NCBI GenBank assembly: GCA_028023455.1
Contig: JAQFVV010006630.1
Location: 374,001 to 438,000 of the forward strand
Length of the DNA: 64,000 nt
Direction of reading: 5' to 3'
Source of the DNA: Epiperipatus broadwayi
Lineage: Eukaryota; Onychophora; Udeonychophora; Euonychophora; Peripatidae
The stretch's first letter is position 1. Each line of letters opens with the position of its first letter. Below are positions 11,622 through 22,800 of this stretch, piece by piece. The position numbers and the translations under genes are program-made. Below the pieces are notes generated by a model. It worked only from the letters and a program-made list of their open reading frames with translations. It was not told the DNA's origin and searched no databases.

Positions 11622-13083
11622 TTTTTTCTAGAGGCGATTCCTGAAATTTATTCTTAATAAGATCTTCACTTATGCTGGTTTCCATGCATTGGACTTGGAT
11701 TTCAGGTAAACTCTTGATTTTGTTCATGCCTATTTTCTCCTGCCGGAATGTGGTTACATTTTCACCACAGTCAAGGATACACTTGTGCTGGTTTAGGAAA
11801 TCAGCTCCTATGATAACATCATGTATCAATCCTTTGATTACGAGAAATACGTGTTCAACCGTTGTTTGTCCAAGAGTTATCTCCAACCACACCTGATAAT
11901 TTTCTGTTTTGGTTTTTTTTCCGTCAGCCAGTTTCATCTGCATGGGACAAAATGGCAATCTGGGTAGACAACTGCAAGATTTTTCCATGTGTAACACCCA
12001 TCCCTTTGAAATACAGGAAACTTGGCTACCAGTGTCAATGAGAGCGGCCACCTTAGTAGCTCCTAGTTTAATGTTTACTACTGGACACAGACTAATGGGG
12101 AGTCCCCATGGGGCGTCTTCCTCTTGGATCACCATTGTGGTCGAGTTCCAACTGCTTAGATGGGGTCTTCCCATAAACTGGTGAGAATGATGAGGATGGG
12201 CCGAGGGGTTTCCATCACTCATTTTATTTTGCACCTGCTGACCATGCAGGTCTTTGGCTGCTTGCCATGGGATTATGGTGTCCCTTTTGTGTCGGTTCCA
12301 TTGGTTGACTTCCAACGTAGTCAGGAATTCGGCCATCTCTTCCACGTTTCTAATTCTGCTCCCTATCATTAGTTGTTGGATGGCTATTGGCATATTCTGT
12401 TGGATGGTGCTGATGACATGGGCATCAGAAAATGCGAATGCATTTAATGTTTTCAAACGATTGGTCTGCCGTATAAAGAATTGAGTGTGAGTTTCTTTTA
12501 TGGTCCCATATTGTTCTTGGCTGACTGCATTTAATATTTTACTCTGCTGGTCATCGCTCCAGTAATACTCTAAAAGGATTTTGGTGTAGGCTGTAAAGTC
12601 TTTGGGTTTGGCCGTTAACATAGTCCACCAGTCCTCTGCATAACTACGTAAGTGGTGACTGGCTATTGTAATCTGTTCATGTGGGCTGGCTCTATCGAAG
12701 TAAAAAAAATTCTTCAAACTGTTTAGATGCGGGTGGGGACTTTCTCCAATATCACCGCAGAAGATTTTAACGGTTATCATTTTGGCTAGTTGAGTTTGAG
12801 TACCTATGTCGAGTGGTATAATTTTGCGACTATTGCTAATGTCAGCATATATGGTACTATTGCTGCTGGTCTGGGTGGGTGAGAAATCATCACTTTTGCA
12901 GATGGTGGTCTTGGCATCTTGGTCTGTGTCATGTGTTCCTATCTGGATTGCAAGGGCTGCTTGTTCCCTTTTTATATCTTGTATTACTTTTAAAGCATAT
13001 TTAATAAATCTTTGGCATTCTTGGTCCTTTCCTTGTCCTTCCTCCTCCCTACTCCTTGCTTGTTCTTCACTCTTCTTACACAT
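11458..13083 (-). CDS. Gypsy gag-protease ORF, 541 aa
   Basis: A structural gag with the aspartic protease in the same frame. Residues 1-50 are rich in Lys, Glu and Gln. About residues 105-260 form the gag capsid-like region (IFCGDIGESPHPHLNSLKNF, YAEDWWTML, FLTTLEV). I see no CCHC zinc knuckle; residues 290-315 are His/Pro/Ser-rich instead. The protease has its active site LIDTGS at about 348-353 and the paired motif DVIIGADFL at about 422-430. Past residue ~487 the frame no longer matches pol: the RT lead-in lies in the -1 frame from the A run at 11622-11627. The ATG at 13083 is the first in frame that precedes the charged region; an upstream non-ATG start was not excluded. Placing the protease in the gag frame, with the shift after it, is less usual than a gag/protease shift. 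Confidence 0.85.
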   Translation of the reverse strand: MCKKSEEQARSREEEGQGKDQECQRFIKYALKVIQDIKREQAALAIQIGTHDTDQDAKTTICKSDDFSPTQTSSNSTIYADISNSRKIIPLDIGTQTQLAKMITVKIFCGDIGESPHPHLNSLKNFFYFDRASPHEQITIASHHLRSYAEDWWTMLTAKPKDFTAYTKILLEYYWSDDQQSKILNAVSQEQYGTIKETHTQFFIRQTNRLKTLNAFAFSDAHVISTIQQNMPIAIQQLMIGSRIRNVEEMAEFLTTLEVNQWNRHKRDTIIPWQAAKDLHGQQVQNKMSDGNPSAHPHHSHQFMGRPHLSSWNSTTMVIQEEDAPWGLPISLCPVVNIKLGATKVAALIDTGSQVSCISKGWVLHMEKSCSCLPRLPFCPMQMKLADGKKTKTENYQVWLEITLGQTTVEHVFLVIKGLIHDVIIGADFLNQHKCILDCGENVTTFRQEKIGMNKIKSLPEIQVQCMETSISEDLIKNKFQESPLEKMKEQPQLHRLLMKISRYSPRSQEKLKIMSTGSVSRKKRTFKPAHIPSLFNIKMK

Positions 13084-14531
13084 TTATTATGTACGCAATT
13101 TCAAAATTGCTGATTCCAGATCTCTGTTCAGGCTTTACTATTGCTGTGGGAGATTCCACAATTTCGGCTGAGTTTACATCTGGTCCGTGGTCGTATTGAT
13201 GGTCTTCCATATTTGTTTTGTCTCTACTGATGATGGTTTCTACGATTCAATTCTAAATTACTTACTACAAAATATATATTAATTTGGATTCAGGATTCTG
13301 TGTGGTTTACTTTTTTATTTTTCTATACTAATGGCTGATCGGCTATTTCCCTTCCGGTCTTTTGGCCTATTTGCTGCTTCTTATATCACCAATGCCTTAA
13401 CTAACTTTTGCTGTCATAAAATTTATCATATAAAGTTTTCCATCTGCTGCAAACTAACTCTTATTTTAGTACTAATATCTAAAGAAAATATATTTAATAT
13501 GCTGCTTATTTTGTTATTACTTGAATCTAATTTCTCCAATCTCCTACTCTTATCTATATAATGTTCACTAGATCCGGGCATTTTTATCTTATTTTCCCTC
13601 ATTTAAAACAAACACACATCTATATAAGTCATATATACAAATATATAAAACAATATTTTTACGATCATTTATTTTTAGGGCAATTGTTTATCTCCTGATC
13701 CCTTCACGTCTGACTGTCTGGTAACACATTTATAACGCATTTTGATTCTCAAAATAATATATACATTTAAGCTTTACATCAATAAAATTTTTAAACTGAT
13801 GACAAAAATTTATTTTAGAAATAGTTTCATTTATAGAGACTATCCCGGGGCGCCATGTCATCAGTTCAAATAAAATATGGACTGTTATATATATTTAGCC
13901 TTGCAAAAAAAAAATTTCTTTTGTTTAACTATGGGCGTATTTATTACATTGTAAGGTCGCCTATTTGTCTAGGCTATATCATATGGAAGTATTCTCACTG
14001 TATTGCATCTCGAGCTCTAACTTATTTCACGGAGGAAAAGACAAGAGAGAAAAAAAAACTTTTACAACATATATTTTGTCCCAATATTCATTTGGAATAA
14101 CCATTAGATATTCAACGCCATATTTATAGCGTGATTTTAAATTCTTAAATAATAAACATTATGATAGCGTGACTTTCAATTGTTCAGTAATAACTCATGA
14201 TCAGCTCGCAACGCACTACAGCAAGTTTAACGGTTTGTCTATCTTTAACTAATATTCAAATGCCCGAGTCAAACAAAACATATATACACATTTTTGCATT
14301 TTCAAGGAAGTCTTAAATATATACAATTAATCCTTATTAAGAGTAAAATTACTCACGGGACTTGGAAAAACATTACGGGGTTTAGATTTAAATAATTACA
14401 CTATTATTTTATATGATATAAAGCACACATTAATAAATATCAACTATAAGGGATTTGCATGTCTAATATAATATATATCAACAGTGGGAATCAAAAAATT
14501 TACTCAGGGAATGTGCGTGTTTATCTCATTG
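13084..14531 (-). other. Gypsy 5' leader region
   Basis: About 1.45 kb between the candidate primer site and gag, long for a leader. It is AT-rich. Short frames at 13331-13561 (plus) and 13855-14100 (plus) show no known motif. At 13838-13855 the minus strand carries a second primer-site-like word, TGGCGCCCCGGGATAGTC. Confidence 0.55.
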
Positions 14532-14549
14532 CTCCACGTTAAGGCACCA
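14532..14549 (-). promoter_or_regulatory. Candidate primer binding site
   Basis: The minus strand reads TGGTGCCTTAACGTGGAG, starting 21 bases inside the 5' LTR. It begins with TGG, as a site pairing with a tRNA CCA end must, and resembles the common TGGCGCCCAACGTGGGGC type with a few changes. The gap from the LTR is larger than usual. Confidence 0.4.
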
Positions 14550-14570
14550 GTCTCAAAAAAAAATTTACTA

Positions 14571-17439
14571 TGTTACCATAAGAATTCACACATTTCATAA
14601 ACAAGTTGCACAGTTTCTCCACCACACTCGAAAAGCAGCACCACAAGTGGGTTCAGGGCCTGTCATAATGGATTCGAATACAGCAGATCAACTATGCAAC
14701 CAAATATGATGGAGCCCGAACCTGCCACTACCATAGCAACATCTTTTCAGGCCATGGTGGTCAGAAGGAGAGAAGAGACTACGTGAGATTTATAAATAAA
14801 TTAACAGCTAGCATTTGGAACGTCTTAATAGATACGTGTATAACCCAGACAATACGAGACAATGAGATGAATCAGAAAATAAACACTAATGTAAAGAATT
14901 GATTAAATTAACATGATTTATTAAGTGGCTAAATATGATTTCTGGCACTATTTATTTATTAAATAGTGGCGTCAAATGGTTAACTACAATTGATTAAATC
15001 ATTTTACTCGTTAATCTATAACCTGGGTCAATTATCGCTTACGAATGTGCCCTACTAAACCTTGAATACATGCGGAGCCCAAGAATAAGAGTACTGGAAT
15101 TATTTATAATAAAAGATATTAAATAGTTTTACAATAAAGGCTGACTTCAGAATAAATGCAGAGCAGCTCCAATGAGCTTGGCAGCAGCGACTTGCTTAGT
15201 GCAGAAATATATGTGTGAGTATGATATTATCTTAAAGTACTTAAAAAGGGATTCAGTGGTACTTGCAAGGTTTAGGAAACGATGGAGGGCGGTAGTCCAT
15301 TTAAACTACAGGAACTTTGTGATGACAATAAAGAAATAAATCATAAAATCAGACGCATATGTTGCACCCCACATTGGTCTCGGCCGTAGCCCTAAAGATC
15401 GGAGTATGCTAGCATATGGCTGCGAAGAACTGCGTCAGCATCCCCAGGTGTGACGCTCTGGTACACACATTGACTGGAAACCGCAGGAAGAAGTAAAGGG
15501 GAAACGGACTTGGCCGTTTAAAGCCCTTTTAAAGAACAAAGTGATCTCAACATCGAATACCCTTGCCAGCAACACTAAAATATATATATAATCGATTAAA
15601 AAAAAAAGGAGATATAACGAAATATTGGGCACATAAGCAATTCACTGCATTGATGAAAAGTGTCTACACTCTCCCAAACTCAGAATAACAATAGAAATAC
15701 TTAAAACAACTAATGGGGTTTAACATTAACAGGACGGTGTGAGTGCGAGAATTTAAGTAAAATGTAATTAACCCACACACCCCCACATCTGCCAATAGTT
15801 ATTCCCACACCTCGCATACATCCTGGAAGATTATGAATCAAATCTAGGTATTATAAAGAAAATAATATAGTCATCGAACGAGCGGCTTACTAAATTTCAT
15901 TTAAGGGAGGGACTCATGAACGTAAAATTACATTCTTTATAAGGAATGGGAGTATCATTAATTAAGATGTGCCTCGCTCGGTCGATGCTATGCAAGCCCA
16001 TAAAATACGCAAATAAAACAATTTAAATTTGATATTAACCCAAGGTTTAGATCGAGTAATAAATTTAAATATACATTTTAAAACATACATGATAATAAGT
16101 GTGGCGAGAAAAAGGGAGTTTGTTTTGCTATAGCGGGTTTTAAATCACAAGAGCTCTTGGGTTAATTTTATTACCTTTCAGTTGCTTGGGTGGTTGAAGC
16201 TAGAGCACATTTCAGGAGTGGATAAGATTTAGCAGCATGTTAATTCAGTCTCTGTTTGCAGCAGCATAGGCGGTTCCTTAAGGCATATTGGTGATACGTC
16301 AGATGGTACATCGGCAGCGGCCAGCTATTTCCGAAAGGAAAATAGCCACGGTGCCGACTCTACTCAGTCATATTGGCGGTTCTATGATAGGTCAGCATTT
16401 TGTACATTTTCTTGAAAGCGGATTATTTAAGTAACGGATGGTCGGTCAGCAAAACCTCAGGATCAGCATTCCGAAAATAATAGTTCAGACCGTCCGAATT
16501 CTCAGAATCAAAAAAAATTATAACCTCAGAAAATAAAATCAAAACGCAAAATCAAACAGCAGAAAAAACAGCATCAGAATCAGAATCAGCTTTTGTTTCC
16601 TCCCTCTCCTCAAAACAAAAAAAAAAAACATTCAATATATACTGTTTATCATATAAAAGAACCTGCCTTGGGGCATGACAAACCTTTAACCTTTTGCATT
16701 CTTATCAATTAGTTATTTCTTATCTGAACATCAGAAGGAATCCATTTTAAGGTTTTTTCTTTTAGTTTACAATTATAAATTCCACTAAATGCTCAGATTG
16801 AAAGAAGATTAAAACATTTATTTCATTCTGTTGAAGACTTTTGCTAATTGGAAATTCCTAAGTAGACATACGAAGTGTGAATTTATAATCCAAAATGTTT
16901 TACTTTAAATCTATTATATTCTCAACCTAGCCTTATTTTATATAATCTTCAATGGCGGGAACTTTATAATTTTAGAAAAATATTAAATTATTTCACATTT
17001 AGATTGTAATTGCATGAATCCATTTATAAACTACTTTTAATAATTATTATTTTACCTACAATAGAAAATAAATATTGCAACACAATATTTTTAAAATAAA
17101 TGAACTCAACAACCACAATCCAATAATATAATTCCAATGATTGATATTAATATTTAACAGTTATCATCGTAGTCTGTGTGTAGTTTTACCTATATAACCT
17201 TTTAAATGAATATGTAAACATGCACATACTCGACATTTATATATCACTAAAATTAAAGGGTTGAAAATTGGACTCCACGAGTAATACTGCCTACGTGGTT
17301 TATTTTAGGCGGGATTTTAGTATATAAATGGCCGTACAGACACACTACGAACAATTTGGGATTCGAATTTAGGTATAAGGGTAGGTGAAATGTAAGAGAA
17401 AGGTGAAACGAAGACTTGCAGAGCAATCTTCCTGTTTCA
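14571..17439 (-). repeat. 5' LTR of the Gypsy element
   Basis: 2869 bp partner of 5678-8540, colinear throughout. It starts TGTTACCATAAG against TGTAACAGTAAG in the partner and ends CTGTTTCA. As the upstream LTR for minus-strand transcription it should hold the promoter; I could not pick a reliable TATA box among the many TATA words. The small minus-strand frame at 15435-15632 is considered chance. Confidence 0.92.
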
Positions 17440-17443
17440 ATAT
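17440..17443. repeat. Target site duplication ATAT (right)
   Basis: Matches 5674-5677. It continues into a TA run, so its length is uncertain. Confidence 0.55.
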
Positions 17444-18333
17444 ATATATATAAATGCCAAATATTACTAGCTAGATTAATTACTAATATTATTTTAGTTT
17501 TATTATACAATCCCATTGTCATAATTTGTTATTTTTCTATTAAAGAGTAATTGCTTCGGGGAAAATAAAGCATTCGTCATACCAGTGCTAATTAAAAAAA
17601 GGTTCATTAAGTATTTTGTCATGTAATCAAATATGTTTTCAAATGTATTTTATTTATTTTCATGACTGTAATGGCATGGAAATAGTTTTCTTATATATAT
17701 ATATAATGAATTTCGGAACGCTCCCTCAAATTGTTAGTCATCATGTTTCAGAACCTTAAATCAAAGCGTTAATAGCAATTTTATGTAAATTCTTTTTAAT
17801 AATCAATTGGCATCTTAATATTGGACCCATCAAAGATGTGTGTTTATGTATAGTATATGTTAATTAATAAAAAAGCATATGAGAAATAATAGTGTTAATG
17901 ACAATATATAATTATATATCATTTGGCAGACCACTTGCTCATTCACGTACATACTAATGTATGCCATTAATTTATAAATGTACGTAAATAATTTGTCACT
18001 ATATTAAACTATATGTTTTTTTATTATCTAACTTGTTTGAGTAGTTCGAATTCCTTTTTCTTCACCTCCACACATACAACTATGTATAGGCAGATTTTAA
18101 TTTTAGTTAATAGATGTCTCATTGCCTTCTCCAATCTGCTAGTGGGCCAGATTTAAAATAAATTCTCATGTGCCATTATTGTTATATTATCATTCAGGTG
18201 TTTGATCTGGGACTTAAAGAATGGGCTCAAATCCAGCTTGGTCCCTGACCTAAATCTCGGGCTTGACTGGGTTTGAAGTACATTTTGTGAGTTCCAGCTC
18301 ATGTTAGATGGATAAACATGATTTGGCCAGTAT
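17440..18333. repeat. Duplicated segment copy A, right part
   Basis: Continues the match to copy B (51500-52393) after the LTR element. Shared blocks include ATATAAATGCCA, TTTCATGACTGTAATGGCATG, CAATTGGCATCTTAATATTGG, and near the end GACTGGGTTTGAAGTACATT followed by TTTGTGAGTTCCAG. The match fades at about 18333. Confidence 0.8.
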
Positions 18334-18419
18334 ACTATATCATACTCATTATCCTCAATTTTAAAGTTTAATAAAGTCATATAATGTATGATGTTGTTAC
18401 TGCCCAAATTTATAATATT

Positions 18420-20290
18420 ATTAGTTTCTCACAGTGAGGAACATTCCAATGAATTGTCATTTAATTTAATGGACTGGTTTTAGGACTACTCTGCACCTTC
18501 TTCTTGGGAGTACTATGATATGCTAGCAGAATATCTTCCTGTAACATAAGTGCCCCAAGCACTGTTTCCTGATATATTATAATTTCTATGGAAATTTCTA
18601 GCATTGTTTGTGCAAGGTAAAACATTATTATTTTTATTATTCATATAAGGCTTATATGTTCTATTTTCCCTACTTCTATTCCTATTAAATTTTATATGGG
18701 AAACATTGTATGTATGGCTGCCTTTGTTATGCTTATAAATTTTTGTACCTCACTTGTCTTTAGCACTCCTAGTATCTCATACACCTCCTCAACAGTATAT
18801 CTGTCAGAAACCATTAAGGTCTACTCAATATGCTTTGGCAAGTTTGTCCTGATTATCATTATTATCTGCTTTTCCAATAATGAAAATGTCATCAGCATTT
18901 TTAATTTGGCAGCCTGTGTCCAGAAAACTTGCATATATTTACTTTTATTAGAACTACATTTGTCCTGACCAATTTGATATTTCATATTATCCTGCTTATC
19001 TTCACTCCAAAAACTGTTTGATGAAATATACTTAAAATCTCCATAAGATTTGGGTTTATAGAAAAAGATTTTCACTAGTGTTTGGCAGATAAAAGTCAAA
19101 TGATTACTATTAATAGGTTTTATTTTTTACTTAAGCAACTTAGGAAAAACAATTCTTCCTGACTACTTAAGTACTATGTGGGATTATCATCATACTCCCC
19201 TGTAAACACCTGTAACTGGATAAACCTAGTTATATTACTGTTCATGTTTTTATCTCTTCCTTTCTCTAGGTGTTGTACCTGCCTGCCATTTTCATCAAAA
19301 ATGATAACATATCATTATCAATATGACTTCTATACTTATCTTCAGAATACATAGGCTTATATGACCTATCTATGTAATTATCTATAACTTTAACCTAGGT
19401 ATTTTACATCCCTACCATTTTATCTTTCAACATCATGAATATTTTACTATTTATATTTGTTTTTTTGTTTTTTAAGACATTTGTGTATTTCTTGCTCTAA
19501 CAATTTATTAGTAATTTCTATTTGCTATAGATATCTTTTAGTTTTTTATTTATACTCTCTATTTTTTGTAGTGTTAATTTGTGGCTATCTAATCTATGTG
19601 TTATATCATCTAATTTTCCAGTCTTAGTGGGTCTATTATTTACTTCCTCCTGTATACATTTTAAACTTCCCTGTGACACTTGACATACATTTTGTAATTT
19701 ATTTTATTTTCATCACTATTCCATTTCTTACATACTTCTTTAGATTTCATTTTTATGCAACTTTGAATATTACTCTATTCTAACATTATTTATCTCTAAT
19801 GTTGATTCTTCTTCAGCATCTTGCTCAATTTTTATACATTTCTTCTCTAAATCTTTACATTCAACTTTACCTGTTTTAATCTCTCTATTTAAATAATTAA
19901 ACATAGCCTCTAACTTCTCTTAAAATTTTCCCAATTTATTACTTAACTCTTTAAATCTATTATCACATTTATCATCTGATTCCTCTAATTTAGTATCTAA
20001 ACTGTATGTAAACTTCTCAAATTGTAGATTTGTGGCATTGAGTTCAACAGTTATTAAACTTATGTGATTTTACTTTCAATTTTTTTAACTCTTCATTTTG
20101 GTTACTCAATCTACTGTTTGTTTCTCTCAATTCTTTCCTTTGAACATCAAATTTATTATTTGATTTCTACTTTTATTTCTATCATTTCTTTTATTGAACA
20201 TCAAATTTATTTCTCTCATCATTTTTCACAAAAAAACCGGAATACTACCTTCAGGCCCCACCAATGTTTCATTACTCTCAGCATCCATAA
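18420..20290 (-). pseudogene. Decayed gag-like and coiled-coil coding remains
   Basis: On the minus strand, readable stretches lie in one order but are broken by stops. Near 20288 an ATG opens MDAESNETLVGPEGSIPVF. Between about 20150 and 19450 come Lys/Glu/Asn-rich coiled-coil-like pieces (FKELSNKLGKF, LEKKCIKIEQDAEEESTLE, LDDITHRLDSHKLTLQKIE). From about 19099 to 18690 there is a gag-like stretch (YKPKSYGDFKYISSNSFWSE, FSLLEKQIIMIIRTNLP, YTVEEVYEIL). I infer a retroelement gag with an N-terminal coiled coil. No protease or RT follows, and the assignment rests on overall character rather than a diagnostic motif. Confidence 0.45.
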
Positions 20291-20639
20291 TTTCTCATTT
20301 ATCCAAACCAGATATAATATTTTTATCTTTTATTAGATAAATTTGAAAAATTTTAAATTATTTTACTATTTAAAAACAGAATATGTGTTCAATCAACCTT
20401 CCGGATTATTGAAGTCTTATAAAAGAACAACAATAAAAGTTCATTTAAAGTAGTTTAAAATATCTCTGACGTTATTCTAATACAGTTTAGGTTGGAAATA
20501 AATGCAACGCTATATAAAAATACTTATATTGTCATATAAATATGTGGACTCTAATTTTAATATCTTGGTCTTTAATCACGCCTTTGGTTGAAATTTATGG
20601 CTAAAAATGATTATGACACTAAAACTTTGTTATGCCTAC

Positions 20640-20785
20640 AGTGCAGCCACAACAATGAATCTCCAATGACAAGGATTGCAAGAAAGAGGACCAATGGCGC
20701 AAACCAGAGAAGCCCAAGTGGATTAGTCATCCTCCAGAACACAGCATGACTATGTTCTCAAGGGGTAATTTTAGCAGGGGAGGGA
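20640..20785 (+). mobile_element. 3' end of a plus-strand Gypsy internal region with purine tract
   Basis: The sequence is less AT-rich than its surroundings and ends in GCAGGGGAGGGA directly before TGTTATAG. That is the usual layout of a polypurine tract next to a Gypsy 3' LTR. No pol motif is readable in the short upstream piece. Confidence 0.6.
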
Positions 20786-21300
20786 TGTTATAGTCTTCCT
20801 TTCTCTCAGAAGTGTATCTGATCAGATTGGGCATTGTTTGCTACAGGCCAATAGGCTGATGTACAGCTAAACACATAGCCAATGATTAGTACAGGCCATA
20901 AGCATGATGATCACTGAATCTGAATGTTTCCAGTAAGGTCAGGGATCTCATTATAAATGGTCAAACTTTGAGAGAAAAGAAACTCTGTCTGACCTACAAG
21001 AGTTGCATTTCCAGACCCCTAACCCGTAGCATCCAGTAGCAAAGCTATTTGTGCTGCTTAAGCAGTTCACAGGACCAGACCGCTAAGACAACTGTTGACT
21101 CAGGTCTTGTGCACCAGAAGTCATTCGTTTTACCCATGACACTTCAGTGTAGTAAGTGGTGAACCCAAGCCCAGTCTAAGTTCACATAATACTATAGTAT
21201 TATGTATTGTATATATTTGTGAATATAGTAAATTTATATTAATTGTAATACTGGTGTTAGTATTATTTTCTGTAGGTTGAGTCTGTAATCCAGCCACACA
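20786..21300 (+). repeat. Gypsy LTR (plus orientation), 3' LTR or solo remnant
   Basis: Starts TGTTATAGTCTTCC after a purine tract and may end at CAGCCACACA near 21300. An ATTATAAATGG TATA-like word lies near 20950. An alternative right end lies near 21156, since TGGTGAACCCAAGCC at about 21157 resembles a primer binding site. If so, LTR and leader are adjacent here, and the LTR is about 370 bp. Confidence 0.6.
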
Positions 21301-21660
21301 ACCCCTTTTATACCTCTAACTTCGATGCTAAATTTTAATTTAAAAATTTACATTATAATTTTAATATCCCTCTTTAAATTTATATATTATTAGTTCCTTC
21401 TTCTTGTTTTATATAACTATTTTTTGAAAAAATTTTATTTTATTATTTTATTTTATTCTCTTTAAATATTAACTCTAACTTAATATGTTTTATATTTTCA
21501 TTATTATTATTCATTTCTAACATAAATATTTATAATTTATTATTCATAATTATAATCTATTTTAATCTATAATATTATTATTTTAATTTTTAAGTCCCTT
21601 TATATCTCTTAGCCTCTACTGCTAAATTCAAATTTAAAAATCTTATGGTTTTAGTCCTCC
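21301..21660. other. AT-rich spacer, nothing recognised
   Basis: Very AT-rich sequence between the LTR and the LINE fragment. No motif is seen. Confidence 0.4.
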
Positions 21661-21664
21661 TTAA

Positions 21665-22800
21665 AATTTGATGTGATGTGATGTGATGACTTCTCCTTAT
21701 ACGAGTCAGAATCTCTCAGCAACTATGCCAGAAACTGTTAGCCACTTTTCCCCCATCCCTCCAAGTTTTTATATTCTTTTCTACCCTGATCATCCCATTT
21801 CCCTAATCTTTGTCAATTCACCTTTAGATCAAAATTCCTTTTCTTTTCCCAAACCCAGCATAAAACTAATTCCACTTTCTGTATAATCTTTTGTTCATAT
21901 TTATTCTTCCCACTTCTTATTTGTATTCTTTCTGCTTTCAGGCATTTACATTCAATTAACAGTGCCTAATATTCTCTTACCTTCTTACCTTTGTTTAGTT
22001 TCTATGTCTAACCTCTCTTACTCTGTATTCTCCACTCTGGTTTTTCTTTTGGCCTCTTATTAAATATAACTTTTATTTGTTTTCTCCCTAAATCATACCT
22101 TCCCCATCCATCAACCCTTGCTTTTCCCTTTCCAATTTCTTACTTGTCTCATACTTCACTTTCTTATATTGTTTCCCATTACTATATGCTCTCGTGTTTG
22201 CTATCACTTGTTCTTTCTCTAATATCTTTCTACATCCATTACATACTTGTTTAGCTTCTCTATTCTTCTCTAGACTACCTTGTTTTCCTCATCATCTAGT
22301 ATCTAATTCTCTCTCTCCTATATTCCTTCTTTTAATGTATTTCCAAATTTTTTACTCCCTCTCTTCCCTTTTATTAATATCTTCCACGTTTGCATTTAAT
22401 TCTTCTTTTTATAATTATCTATTTTCAACTCTTTTTCTAAGTCTTTTCCCTTAGTATTAACTCTTTTTATTTTCTTTGTTCTTAATGCTATTTATATTAT
22501 CTCATCTTTTCCTTCTCTTTTACCTTTACTAATTATCCTCTCCTATACTTTTTTCTTCTCAATATTTCCCTAAACCCTACTTGCCCTTTTTTCTACCCAT
22601 CTTATATTCTCCCCAATCACTCTTCCATGTTTCTTCACTTATTTTATACTCATCACTTATTCTAATCATTCCTTCCTCCACTTTCTATCCTTCTCTTTTA
22701 TTCTATTTTCATTCATCTAAATCTATTATAAAAGTTATTCCTATTTCTCTCTCTTCATTATCACCTCATTTTTAATTTATTTTTCCTCTTTCTCCTAATA
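21665..22800 (-). pseudogene. Decayed LINE fragment (same family as 33195-36050)
   Basis: The 3' end matches the better copy at 33204-33500: both begin TGATGTGATGTGATG and share AATCTCTCAGCAACTATGCC, TCCCATTT, CTAATCTTTGTCAA and TTTTCCCAAACCCAGCAT in order. From about 22270 it aligns instead with 35400-35620 (CTTTTATTAATATCTCC-like and TTTTTCTAAGT blocks), so the RT part is missing from this copy by internal deletion. Plus-strand pyrimidine richness reflects a Lys/Arg/Glu-rich coding strand. Plus-strand frames here (21683-21886, 22194-22454, 22581-22775) are shadows. Confidence 0.65.

Larger units (their letters stand above)
5678..17439 (-). mobile_element. Ty3/Gypsy LTR retrotransposon, nearly complete
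   Basis: An 11.76 kb element transcribed on the minus strand. It has two ~2.87 kb direct repeats with TG...CA ends (TGTAACAG at the left edge, CTGTTTCA at the right), a 4 bp ATAT target duplication, a candidate primer binding site, a short purine tract, and an internal gag-protease-RT-RNase H-integrase region of about 6 kb. Integrase after RNase H places it in Ty3/Gypsy rather than Copia. Its ends are fixed independently, because copy B of the surrounding duplicated segment lacks it. The coding region carries one stop and several one-base shifts, so it is non-autonomous as assembled. LTRs of nearly 3 kb are long for this group. Confidence 0.92.

Noticed and set aside
12806-13171. 121 aa plus-strand frame resembling a membrane protein
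   Set aside because: Antisense of the gag ORF.
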